Of a stretch of 13,345 bases of DNA, positions 5,578 through 10,683 are shown piece after piece. The notes beneath the pieces are model-generated. The model made no database searches. It was not told the origin of the DNA and was given only the letters and a program-made list of their open reading frames with translations. How positions within the stretch are numbered: position 1 is the first letter of the stretch; each line of letters begins with the position of its first letter. Made by a program: the position numbers and the translations under genes. The stretch is taken from NCBI GenBank assembly GCA_002405995.1, contig DHMW01000016.1:1-13345 (forward strand). Reading direction: 5' to 3'. This stretch comes from Oscillospiraceae bacterium UBA4632 (GTDB taxonomy: Bacteria; Bacillota; Clostridia; Oscillospirales; Oscillospiraceae).

Positions 5578-6272
5578 CTGGGATGGATGAGAACATCCGC
5601 GTCTTTGCGCCTGCGGTTGAGCGAAAAGAGATAGGTCATGCCGAGCGGATCGTGATAATACTGCTTGATCACCGTGCCGCCGTCCACGCAGAAAACGCCG
5701 ATGTCGCCGTTGTCCAGTGCGTCGTGATTGACAAAAGCAATACCGCCGTCGTGGAAGGCCGGTTCCATGCTGTCGCCCTGGACGCGGATCGCATACGATG
5801 CGCTCTTTGGGTCCTCCAGCTTGAGCTCATAGGGCGTGTAATCCTTGCCCATCGTCGGCACGGCGATTCCCGCCGCCGGTTCGCTGTATAGGTTGATGAT
5901 CACCGGCTCCGGCTCCATCTGCATGTTATTGATAAACTGCGTGTCGTCCTCGCAGCGCTTCTTTTCTGTAATAACGAGATCGCGCACAGCCTGCTGCCCG
6001 TAGCGGTCCAGTACGCTGTAATCCTTCGCGATCTTCATTGCCTCGTCCGATAAGGACGGGGCTTTTTTGCTGTTCACTGGGAAGTCATCGAGGTCAGCGA
6101 GCGAATACCCCATAGCGTAAACAAGGCTCTTGACCGTTTCTAATGCGGGCGTTTTTGTGGCACCGGATGTGATTTTTGCAAGCGTTCCTTTTGGAACGCC
6201 AGATCGTTCACTTAGAACGTCAAGGCTCATTCCGCTGGCCTTTCGCAATTCATTGAATTTTGTTAACCACAT
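5571..6272 (-). CDS. LexA/CI-type phage repressor (HTH + S24 peptidase), C-terminally short
   Basis: Lysogeny repressor expected to bind operators near 6281-6331 and to be inactivated by RecA-stimulated self-cleavage. The start chosen is the ATG at 6272 (233 residues, beginning MWLTKFNELR); no strong Shine-Dalgarno precedes it, and a GTG at 6311 would add 13 residues. The HTH_3 domain covers about 4-58 (MSLDVLSERSGVPKGTLAKI). The S24 domain has the A134-G135 cleavage site (PAAGIAVP), nucleophile S168 (QGDSMEP) and general base K203 (TVIKQY). Only 30 residues follow K203, against about 44-46 in LexA and lambda CI. The final strand usually seen after the SLNR...DADV segment is missing, and the frame ends in a hairpin. 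Dimerisation may be impaired, or this may be a natural short variant. Confidence 0.9.
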   Translation of the reverse strand: MWLTKFNELRKASGMSLDVLSERSGVPKGTLAKITSGATKTPALETVKSLVYAMGYSLADLDDFPVNSKKAPSLSDEAMKIAKDYSVLDRYGQQAVRDLVITEKKRCEDDTQFINNMQMEPEPVIINLYSEPAAGIAVPTMGKDYTPYELKLEDPKSASYAIRVQGDSMEPAFHDGGIAFVNHDALDNGDIGVFCVDGGTVIKQYYHDPLGMTYLFSLNRRRKDADVLIHPSP

Positions 6273-6280
6273 GTAAATCA

Positions 6281-6300
6281 GTCGAGTAGACAGCCTCGAC
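6281..6300. promoter_or_regulatory. Operator-like dyad next to the repressor start
   Basis: Perfect inverted arms GTCGAG (6281-6286) and CTCGAC (6295-6300) separated by 8 bp, about 9 bp from the repressor ATG. Position and symmetry suggest an autoregulatory operator, though it could also be a leader hairpin. Confidence 0.5.
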
Positions 6301-6303
6301 ACT

Positions 6304-6331
6304 CCCTTCACAATATTTCTGCTGTGAAGGG
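6304..6331. promoter_or_regulatory. 28-bp dyad in the repressor/early-gene intergenic region
   Basis: Perfect 9-bp arms CCCTTCACA (6304-6312) and TGTGAAGGG (6323-6331) around a 10-bp AT-rich centre. It lies between the divergent repressor and early genes, where a CI-type operator is expected. I find no fully convincing promoter pair in this region. Confidence 0.55.
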
Positions 6332-6416
6332 TTTAGGCGCAGTGACGCTTTAGCCCAAGCCTCTGGCGTATGGCCGGACGATTTTTGCAGCTACGGCGAG
6401 CTGAGGGAGGCGCCCC

Positions 6417-6581
6417 ATGCTGACGATCACGATTAAAGCCAACGTCCCCGCCGCCGATGTACAGGGCATCAAGGAGCGTATCGCAATGGACATCGAGCGA
6501 TACGGCGACTGCAAGGTCGTGAACATCACGAGTGACAGAGGGCAGGGAGAACAAATGAGAATGAAAGGAGACAAACTATGA
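6417..6581 (+). CDS. Small early protein of unknown function (54 aa)
   Basis: The first gene on the plus strand after the repressor, in the place where cro, excisionase or antirepressor genes usually lie. The ATG at 6417 has GAGGGAGG six bases upstream. The 54 residues begin MLTITIKANVPAADVQGIKER and read as strand, amphipathic helix, strand (CKVVNIT), then a charged tail. There is no visible HTH or cysteine motif beyond one cysteine. The stop overlaps the next start as ATGA, so the two genes are translationally coupled. I do not recognise a family. Confidence 0.75.
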   Translation: MLTITIKANVPAADVQGIKERIAMDIERYGDCKVVNITSDRGQGEQMRMKGDKL

Positions 6582-6970
6582 GCATCAATATCAAGAAGTA
6601 CACCAAAGAGCAGATGGCCAAGATGGTGGAGGAAGCGCAGGCGGAAGTACAGGAGCTAAAGAGGGTAAACGCCGCGCTGACTGAGCAGGTCAGCCAGATG
6701 AACGGCGAGGCCATCAACAAGGCTAACGAGGTTGCGAGGCTGAGAGCGGATGCGGATGCGCTGAGGAACAAGCTCGCCGATACTGAGGCGGCGCTGGGGC
6801 GGGCGAATGCAGATGCTGCACAGCAAACCTCATTTGCGGAATACCATAAGCGGGAATACGATGCGATGACCGAAAGATACAAGACCGCCGCGCTTGAAGC
6901 GTGGCGTGCGAAGAACCACCCGTGGCGCAACCTGTGGGCGTGGGTGAAGAGAAAGCTCAAAATGGGATAA
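6578..6970 (+). CDS. Coiled-coil phage protein of unknown function (130 aa)
   Basis: The ATG at 6578 has AAAGGAG upstream and overlaps the stop of the preceding 54-residue gene. Residues about 8-85 form a long charged coiled coil (EEAQAEVQELKRVNAALTEQVSQM and LRADADALRNKLADTEAAL). The C-terminus is basic and rich in tryptophan (AKNHPWRNLWAWVKRKLKMG), a possible membrane- or nucleic-acid-contacting end. No catalytic motif is visible. A terminator follows within a few bases, so the two early genes form a short operon. Possible roles include a scaffold or regulatory adaptor, but there is no evidence for a specific function. Confidence 0.8.
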   Translation: MSINIKKYTKEQMAKMVEEAQAEVQELKRVNAALTEQVSQMNGEAINKANEVARLRADADALRNKLADTEAALGRANADAAQQTSFAEYHKREYDAMTERYKTAALEAWRAKNHPWRNLWAWVKRKLKMG

Positions 6971-6972
6971 GC

Positions 6973-7005
6973 AAGGGGCAGGGCAAACGCCCTGCCCCTT
7001 TCCTC
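6973..7005 (+). terminator. Terminator after the early operon
   Basis: Perfect 12-bp stem AAGGGGCAGGGC (6973-6984) with GCCCTGCCCCTT (6989-7000), loop AAAC, followed by a weak pyrimidine tract TCCTC. It separates the early operon from hicAB. Confidence 0.8.
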
Positions 7006-7035
7006 TTGACATCGCATATGACACCATGCTATAAT
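7006..7035 (+). promoter_or_regulatory. Consensus promoter of hicAB
   Basis: TTGACA (7006-7011), 18-bp spacer, TATAAT (7030-7035): both hexamers are perfect. It starts directly after the early terminator, so the toxin-antitoxin module is transcribed independently of phage control and can be expressed in the lysogen. Confidence 0.9.
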
Positions 7036-7036
7036 C

Positions 7037-7055
7037 TTTTCATCACCGATGAGAA
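7037..7055. promoter_or_regulatory. Dyad at the hicAB transcription start
   Basis: TTTTCATC (7037-7044) and GATGAGAA (7048-7055) pair with one T-G wobble around ACC. The position, just after the -10 and over the predicted transcription start, fits an operator for HicB autorepression. Confidence 0.45.
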
Positions 7056-7070
7056 AGGCGGTCATAGCCC

Positions 7071-7319
7071 TTGAGCCAGTGGGATAAACTGATAGCGGCG
7101 ATCCTCGCGGAAGCCCGCAGCCTCCGCTTCGAGGATTTGAAAAAGGCGCTTCTTCGCATGGGCTATACGGCGGAGCAGCCGCGCGGCGGCAGCAGCCATT
7201 ATACGTTCCGCAAGCCCGGCTGCATGCCTATCACCATTCCAAAGCACCAGCCGTTGAACCGCGTGTATATCGAGTTAGTCGCCGAAGCTGTCAAGCGTTA
7301 TTTGGAGGAAACACCATGA
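7071..7319 (+). CDS. hicA: HicA mRNA interferase toxin
   Basis: Ribosome-dependent or free mRNA-cleaving toxin of a type II toxin-antitoxin system, inhibited by HicB. The 82 residues have the dsRBD-like HicA fold: FEDLKKALLRMGYTAEQPRGGSSHYTFRKPG, with the catalytic histidine H43 in GGSSHYTF, followed by ITIPKHQPLNRVYIELV. The start is a TTG at 7071 with AAAGGCGG nine bases upstream; no in-frame ATG precedes the conserved domain. A TTG start would keep toxin translation low. It overlaps hicB by four bases (ATGA). The order toxin then antitoxin is usual for this family. It is cargo that could stabilise the element or interfere with other phages. Confidence 0.92.
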   Translation: MSQWDKLIAAILAEARSLRFEDLKKALLRMGYTAEQPRGGSSHYTFRKPGCMPITIPKHQPLNRVYIELVAEAVKRYLEETP

Positions 7320-7672
7320 CCAAAGACTTAAGTTATTATATGTCCCTGCCGTACCGCGTGGAGATCGTCCCTGACGAAGCGGAGGGCGGCTATGCCCTCC
7401 ATTGCCCCGAGCTGCCCGGCTGCATCACCTGTGCCGCCACCGTGGAGGAGGGCGTCGCCCTGCTCGAGGACGCCAAGCGCAGCTGGCTGGAAGCCTGCCT
7501 TGCTGACGGCACGCCCATTCCCGAGCCGTCCCGGCTTGAGGATTACAGCGGTCAGTTCAAGCTCCGCCTGCCCAAGTCCCTGCATCGCGCCCTCGCCCTC
7601 CGTTCCAGCGAAGAGGGCATTTCCATGAATCAGTACTGTTTATACCTGCTCAGTCGTGGCTTGCAGGCGTAA
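7316..7672 (+). CDS. hicB: HicB antitoxin
   Basis: Antitoxin that blocks HicA and represses the operon. The 118 residues have the partial RNase H fold of HicB at about 10-70 (YRVEIVPDEAEGGYALHCPELPGCIT...EEGVALLEDAKRSWLEACL) and a ribbon-helix-helix DNA-binding domain at about 80-116 (FKLRLPKSLHRALALRSSEEGISMNQYCLYLLSRGL). The ATG overlaps the hicA stop, so the two are translationally coupled; the higher-efficiency ATG should give antitoxin excess over the TTG-started toxin. Both proteins appear full length. A terminator begins at the stop codon. Confidence 0.95.
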   Translation: MTKDLSYYMSLPYRVEIVPDEAEGGYALHCPELPGCITCAATVEEGVALLEDAKRSWLEACLADGTPIPEPSRLEDYSGQFKLRLPKSLHRALALRSSEEGISMNQYCLYLLSRGLQA

Positions 7673-7703
7673 GAAAAGCGCACCCTTTCGGGTGCGCTTT
7701 TCT
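7672..7703. terminator. Bidirectional terminator between hicB and the late block
   Basis: Perfect 14-bp stem AGAAAAGCGCACCC (7672-7685) with GGGTGCGCTTTTCT (7690-7703), loop TTTC. T-runs occur on both strands, serving the convergent hicB (stop at 7672) and the minus-strand gene ending at 7711. Confidence 0.92.
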
Positions 7704-7710
7704 TATGCTC

Positions 7711-8415
7711 TCAATATGGATTCTTCCAGTTCTGCCCGCCCTTGTAGGCGTCGAACAGCGCGCCCCACTGCTCCTTTGGGAAGTGCGATTCGATGTAGTC
7801 CGTCAGCTCGGCTTTCTTCACGCTGCCGTTTTTGTCGGCGTCAACGTTACCGCGCATCTTCGCCCAATCGTCGAGCGAAAGTCCGGCGTTGAGCATCCGC
7901 TTTGTCTTCTCAAAGCCTGTGCCGCTCATCACGTCAGAGCCGTATTTTTCAAGGCTTGCAAGATAGTCCGCCGTGCTCATGCCGAGCTTGCTCTTGGCGT
8001 TCCTCGCATGCAGCACCCATTTATCGACCGCACCGTCGCCCAGCACTTCCGTCTTGGCGGCTTCATAGCTGTAGCGGTAGCAGCGTTCAAGCAATTCGGA
8101 TTTGGTCGTGTCGCTGGGCGCTTTGTAAAAGCCGATCTTCTTTCCGATAGCGGCGCACTTCGTGAAGAATGCCGCGTCGTCGTACTCATGACCCTTGATG
8201 TTCTTGCAGATGTCAAAGGCGAGGCCCTTGCCGTGGAAGCTCGTCTTCGCGGTCTTCGCGTAGCCCTTTTTATAAAGCGTCGCCTGGTACTCGTCGTCAC
8301 GCAGCGTCTGCGTGACAAGCACATTAAGGCCGGCTTTCTTGCACTCGGCAAGGAAGCCCTCGCAGTTCGCGCGCACATTGGCGCGCAGGTCCTTTAAGTC
8401 TCTGCTGTTCAGCAT
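7711..8415 (-). CDS. M15-peptidase-like endolysin N-terminus joined to an EF-hand phage domain
   Basis: 234 residues; the start ATG has AAGGGGG about nine bases upstream. Residues 1-96 match phage L-alanyl-D-glutamate (M15) endolysins: VTQTLRDDEYQATLYKKG, then FHGKGLAFDI with zinc ligands H61 and D68, then GHEYDDAAFFTKCAAIGKKIGF. At that point the family normally continues to a WGGDW...PHFQ segment with the last ligand; here the sequence changes to an unrelated helical region (about 98-180). A perfect EF-hand calcium loop follows (192-203: D192, D194, N196, G197, S198, E203). The second half resembles C-termini of large phage structural proteins of Clostridia. Without the distal histidine, hydrolase activity is doubtful. 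I infer a recombination product, though a genuine two-domain family is possible. Confidence 0.75.
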   Translation of the reverse strand: MLNSRDLKDLRANVRANCEGFLAECKKAGLNVLVTQTLRDDEYQATLYKKGYAKTAKTSFHGKGLAFDICKNIKGHEYDDAAFFTKCAAIGKKIGFYKAPSDTTKSELLERCYRYSYEAAKTEVLGDGAVDKWVLHARNAKSKLGMSTADYLASLEKYGSDVMSGTGFEKTKRMLNAGLSLDDWAKMRGNVDADKNGSVKKAELTDYIESHFPKEQWGALFDAYKGGQNWKNPY

Positions 8416-8418
8416 CGC

Positions 8419-8502
8419 TTATGCCCCCTTGTCGATGGCGTCCTGCGTCTTCTGGCTCTGCGTGCCAAAGTAGAACGCGATGATCGAGCTGTAGATCAGC
8501 AT
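8419..8502 (-). pseudogene. C-terminal remnant of a phage holin
   Basis: A 27-residue frame, MLIYSSIIAFYFGTQSQKTQ onward, ending three bases before the endolysin-like gene's start codon. The YSSIIAFYFGTQ-type segment followed by a charged tail resembles the last transmembrane helix and C-terminus of phage holins. The upstream membrane segments are absent: the frame runs into the terminator region at 8540-8591. The context directly before an endolysin gene supports this reading. A 27-residue holin-like peptide is possible but I see no convincing Shine-Dalgarno. Confidence 0.55.
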
Positions 8503-8542
8503 ATGTATTTGCACCGGCGCTGGTCTGCCCCGGCGTAGTGAT

Positions 8543-8591
8543 GAAAATAAAAAACGCCGAAACGACACGGCTTCCCGTGTGTCTCGGCGTT
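8543..8591 (-). terminator. Terminator of the terS-to-zinc-ribbon late operon
   Basis: On the minus strand the outer stem AACGCCGA (8584-8591 paired with 8553-8560) and an inner stem (CACGG with CCGTG) form an imperfect hairpin, followed by TTTTTTATTTT. It ends the operon starting at terS, so the holin remnant and endolysin chimera below it would not be co-transcribed efficiently. Confidence 0.8.
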
Positions 8592-8614
8592 GAACGCTCT
8601 TGCTTGTTATGTAC

Positions 8615-8773
8615 TTATTCGTCCGCGAGCTGCACCCCATCGACGATGAGAGGGAAGCGCTCGACCTTGCATTTGCTGCACCATACCGGCGTATTGCACA
8701 CGGTGCTGGTCTTCAGCACCCGCAGCAGCTTTTTGCGGCATTTGGGGCAGGTATACCATCCGTTTATGACCAT
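8615..8773 (-). CDS. Small zinc-ribbon protein (52 aa)
   Basis: A small gene whose start overlaps the end of the connector-like gene by 10 bp, with GGAG ten bases upstream of the ATG. The 52 residues hold CPKC (9-12), C26 and CSKC (32-35), a probable zinc ribbon, preceded by W6 and ending ERFPLIVDG. The pattern W-x2-C-P-x-C, then aromatic-C-x-K-C, resembles the cysteine-rich KTR and phage Com-like families. A role as a DNA- or RNA-binding regulator is inferred from the fold only. It is the last gene of the late operon. Confidence 0.75.
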   Translation of the reverse strand: MVINGWYTCPKCRKKLLRVLKTSTVCNTPVWCSKCKVERFPLIVDGVQLADE

Positions 8774-9216
8774 CGTGCAAATTCTCCGTACTCAATACCG
8801 CCATACGGCAGCCCGTCTTCAATGCTCTCAAACGATGCAGGCACGCCTGCACGCGCCTTGGCGAGGCGCTGCTCGTAGAGCTGCCAGAAAAAGTCTGCGA
8901 GCGTCGGATTTTCCTCGCTCAGCAGCTTTGCCGCAAGCCCGCAGGGGAGGGCGCTGCGCACGATATACGGGTCCATCCTGATCTCATCGGAAAAGTCCGC
9001 CAGATCGTCGAGCGCCGGACGTTTACCGTCCTCGCCGATGGCGAAGGTATCGCTTGCGGGGTAAACGTCGTCGATGAGGTTGTTGAGAATGCCAATCGTG
9101 CGGACCTTGTACTCGGTCGTGTCGCCGTTGTCCGTGCTGCCGGTGCTTTCGTTCTGCGCGTCGATGAGGTACACGGCCTTGTCAAAAACGCTCTGAACGC
9201 TCAGATCAATGCTCAT
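8764..9216 (-). CDS. Putative head-tail connector-like phage protein
   Basis: 150 residues; the ATG has AAGGAG seven bases upstream and lies 15 bp after the small membrane gene. The protein starts MSIDLSVQSVFDKAVYLIDAQNE, with a central ILNNLIDDVYPASD segment and a helical C-terminal half (IRMDPYIVRSALPCGLAAKLLSEENPTLADFFWQLYEQRLAKA). Helices with a conserved alanine-leucine-glutamate pattern like this occur in phage connector/adaptor proteins that sit between portal and tail. No enzyme motif is present. Without portal or capsid genes in the element it would have no obvious partner. The assignment is tentative; the gene itself looks intact. Confidence 0.7.
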   Translation of the reverse strand: MSIDLSVQSVFDKAVYLIDAQNESTGSTDNGDTTEYKVRTIGILNNLIDDVYPASDTFAIGEDGKRPALDDLADFSDEIRMDPYIVRSALPCGLAAKLLSEENPTLADFFWQLYEQRLAKARAGVPASFESIEDGLPYGGIEYGEFARWS

Positions 9217-9231
9217 GTCCTCACTCCTTCG

Positions 9232-9450
9232 TCACTCTTGCTCAAAACCAGTCCTGCCGTGCACGGCGTACCGCATGATGTTCTCGAATCCCTCGTCGAT
9301 GGGGTCGGGCGGCGGCTTCTGCATCTCCGGCTCCGCGCGCTGCTCTGTGCGCTGCTCCCTGGTTTTGAAAAATTCACGGGCAAACAGCGCCGACATCTCC
9401 GCGAGGATGACCGCCGTCATCGCCAGCAACACCGCAAGCCTTGCCTTCAT
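9232..9450 (-). CDS. Small single-pass membrane protein of the late operon (72 aa)
   Basis: The likely start is the ATG at 9450 (MKARLAVLLAMTAVILAEMS), with AAAGGGG nine bases upstream; a GTG at 9471 would overlap the terS stop. One N-terminal hydrophobic helix (about 4-26) is followed by a charged, proline-rich tail (EPEMQKPPPDPIDEGFENIMRYAV). The topology suggests N-terminus embedded and tail exposed. It could be a holin-like or spanin-like accessory, but the tail resembles no lysis motif I know. It lies between terS and the connector-like gene with 17- and 15-bp gaps, so it belongs to the same operon. Confidence 0.7.
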   Translation of the reverse strand: MKARLAVLLAMTAVILAEMSALFAREFFKTREQRTEQRAEPEMQKPPPDPIDEGFENIMRYAVHGRTGFEQE

Positions 9451-9467
9451 TCCTGTTCGCCCCTTTC

Positions 9468-9998
9468 TCACTTGAAATCGCTGTCATCCACGCTGTCGCC
9501 GTGAACGATGCGCACCGTTGTGTCGTTTTTCTGCTCGATCTTGTCCTGATAGCCGCCAAGGCGCGTCTGCTTCTGGAGGAATATCCCTCGCGTGACCATG
9601 CCTTTCTCGCGGTATCGCTCATCGGTCTCGACCTGATCCTGAATGCGAAGATACGCCATCTGCACGTCGTCCTGCAAATACGCGCATCGTTCGCCGTCAT
9701 ACCACGCGCGCAGCGTCATGAGCGTTACGGTCCGGCCCTTCTTGTTATGCTCGGAGAGGTAAAGCGCAAGGCCCGCCTCGCCGTACAGCACGCCGCGTGC
9801 GTCGCAGTCGTCAAAATAAGCGTCGGCGACAGTCTGGAAGTCCTCGACGTGAGGGAAAATTGATACGGCTTCGTGGACCGCCTTGGAACGGGCGAGCTGG
9901 CCCGTCACGGTGTCGCGGTTTTCGAGATAGCCCGGCTCGCCCTTTTTCTTCGAAAAGGCCGGATTCCCACGCCGCTTCTTGTTTGCTTCATCCGCCAT
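9468..9998 (-). CDS. terS: Phage terminase small subunit (terS)
   Basis: Small terminase subunit that would recognise the packaging site and recruit a large subunit. 176 residues from the ATG at 9998, with AAAGGGGGGG five bases upstream (a GTG three bases earlier is possible). A basic N-terminus (NKKRRGNPAFSKKKG) is followed by a helical DNA-recognition region (about 52-105, LALYLSEHNKKGRTVTLMTLRAWY), a central coiled segment (MAYLRIQDQVETDERYREK) and the conserved GMVTRGIFLQKQTRLGGYQDK. The acidic C-terminus (GDSVDDSDFK) is typical of Clostridia phage TerS. It looks full length. No large terminase gene follows: the next genes are small. TerS alone is the pattern of phage satellites that redirect helper-phage packaging, but deletion of terL from a prophage explains it equally well. 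Confidence 0.8.
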   Translation of the reverse strand: MADEANKKRRGNPAFSKKKGEPGYLENRDTVTGQLARSKAVHEAVSIFPHVEDFQTVADAYFDDCDARGVLYGEAGLALYLSEHNKKGRTVTLMTLRAWYDGERCAYLQDDVQMAYLRIQDQVETDERYREKGMVTRGIFLQKQTRLGGYQDKIEQKNDTTVRIVHGDSVDDSDFK

Positions 9999-10079
9999 CA
10001 CATCCCCCCCTTTCGCTTGATTGCCGCACTTTCAGGCAGGGCGCTATGCCCATTGCCAAAGGCAGCGGCTCTCCTCTTT

Positions 10080-10165
10080 TGGCGCAGACAGCAGGGCTCG
10101 AACCTGCACCGTTGCGGGCAACTCCCCCAGGATCGCCGCCGTTCTCCCAACTGAGCTATGTCTGC
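10080..10165 (-). tRNA. tRNA-like gene with encoded CCA and abnormal anticodon arm
   Basis: On the minus strand a 7-bp acceptor stem GCAGACA/TGTCTGC is perfect and is followed by GCCA, an encoded CCA end. The D arm (GCTCAGTTGGGAGAAC, one mismatch) and T arm (GCAGG-TTCGAGC-CCTGC) are canonical. The total is 86 nt. Between D and T arms lie 33 nt instead of the usual 22-24, and no standard 5-bp/7-nt anticodon arm forms. The best alternative is a stem GGCGATC/AGTTGCC with loop CTGGGGG, which would give anticodon GGG (proline). Another is GCGG/CCGC with an 18-nt loop, and a long variable hairpin GTTG/CAAC is also possible. It may be a degenerate tRNA or a tRNA mimic. It precedes terS on the same strand. 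Confidence 0.75.
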
Positions 10166-10169
10166 ATGT

Positions 10170-10196
10170 GGCTGCCCTTCGTGCCGTAGGGCAGCC
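10170..10196 (-). repeat. 9-bp hairpin immediately upstream of the tRNA-like gene
   Basis: Perfect arms GGCTGCCCT (10170-10178) and AGGGCAGCC (10188-10196) with a 9-nt loop, ending four bases from the tRNA 5' end. It could be part of the precursor processed with the tRNA-like RNA. There is no T-run, so it is not a terminator. Confidence 0.55.
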
Positions 10197-10650
10197 GGGT
10201 AGGAGGTCTTCTTACGGTCACACTTGCAAAATCCATCGTCCCTACCCCCATTTATGCACGAAAAGAGGCCTCAGTCAATGGACAAAATTTCATGGATACA
10301 GCGAGATACAGCGCCGCACAGTCTTGTACGAAAAATATTTTTGCGACCACCGTTTCGGAAACCCTGCCGCCACTTTTTCCGCTACCCGTGGGTGGTGAAA
10401 AGAGCGGAGAAGATGTGCGGCAATAGCCATACACCCGTCCCCGCGAGGCCCCGCCGTTTTTCCGCTACCCCCGGCCCCATAGTTCGTCGTCGGTCGTCAT
10501 GCCCCCATCCCTGCGCCGCGCAGCCGCCAGCCATTCCCGCGCGCCCAGGCCGTGACCGAATCGCTCCGCGCAGCCGTGCGCCCTATTGCATCCCTGCGCG
10601 CCGCTATTGATCCCGCGCAGCCATCGCCCATCCCTGCCGAATTGCCGACA
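10197..10650. other. Non-coding right end of the element with degenerate repeats
   Basis: No credible gene is visible; open frames here lack ribosome sites and protein-like composition. Repeats include GATACAGCG at 10295-10303 and 10305-10313 (period 10), TTTTTCCGCTACCC at 10374-10387 and 10457-10470, CATCCCTGC at 10506, 10589 and 10629, and CCGCGCAGCC at 10516-10525, 10566-10575 and 10613-10622 (spacing 50 and 47). An AAAAATATTTTT palindrome lies at 10330-10341. The region may be decayed phage sequence or a packaging/regulatory region. Confidence 0.6.
10251..10278 (-). promoter_or_regulatory. Possible promoter of the tRNA-like/terS operon
   Basis: On the minus strand TTGACT (10273-10278), 16-bp spacer, CATAAA (10251-10256), about 85 bp upstream of the tRNA-like gene. 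The match is moderate, but no better promoter was found upstream of the late operon. Confidence 0.4.
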
Positions 10651-10653
10651 CAT

Positions 10654-10672
10654 GACGCAGTAAAGACGCAGT
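10654..10672 (+). repeat. Right integrase arm-type repeats (GACGCAGT)
   Basis: GACGCAGT at 10654-10661 and 10665-10672, period 11 with TAA-type spacer, matching the doublet at 4133-4151 in the left arm. It lies 19 bp inside the right core sequence. Confidence 0.65.
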
Positions 10673-10683
10673 AAGCCCGAAAA

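Noticed and set aside
5292..5891. Plus-strand frame spanning the int-repressor gap
   Set aside because: It overlaps the terminator at 5426-5459 and the repressor, with no ribosome site; not a protein gene.
6526..7065. Minus-strand frame opposite the coiled-coil gene
   Set aside because: Its serine/alanine/leucine-rich sequence is the reverse complement of a coiled coil; it also crosses the terminator at 6973-7000.
10080..10165. tRNA-Sec or class II tRNA (Ser/Leu)
   Set aside because: The acceptor stem is 7 bp and the D arm is class I; assuming a long variable arm leaves an anticodon stem that does not pair.
10224..10610. Plus-strand 128-residue frame in the right end of the element
   Set aside because: Proline- and arginine-rich without a domain or ribosome site; the region is repeat-bearing non-coding DNA.
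10374..10637. CRISPR array
   Set aside because: The repeats are short (9-14 bp), of different families and with irregular spacing; no cas genes are present.
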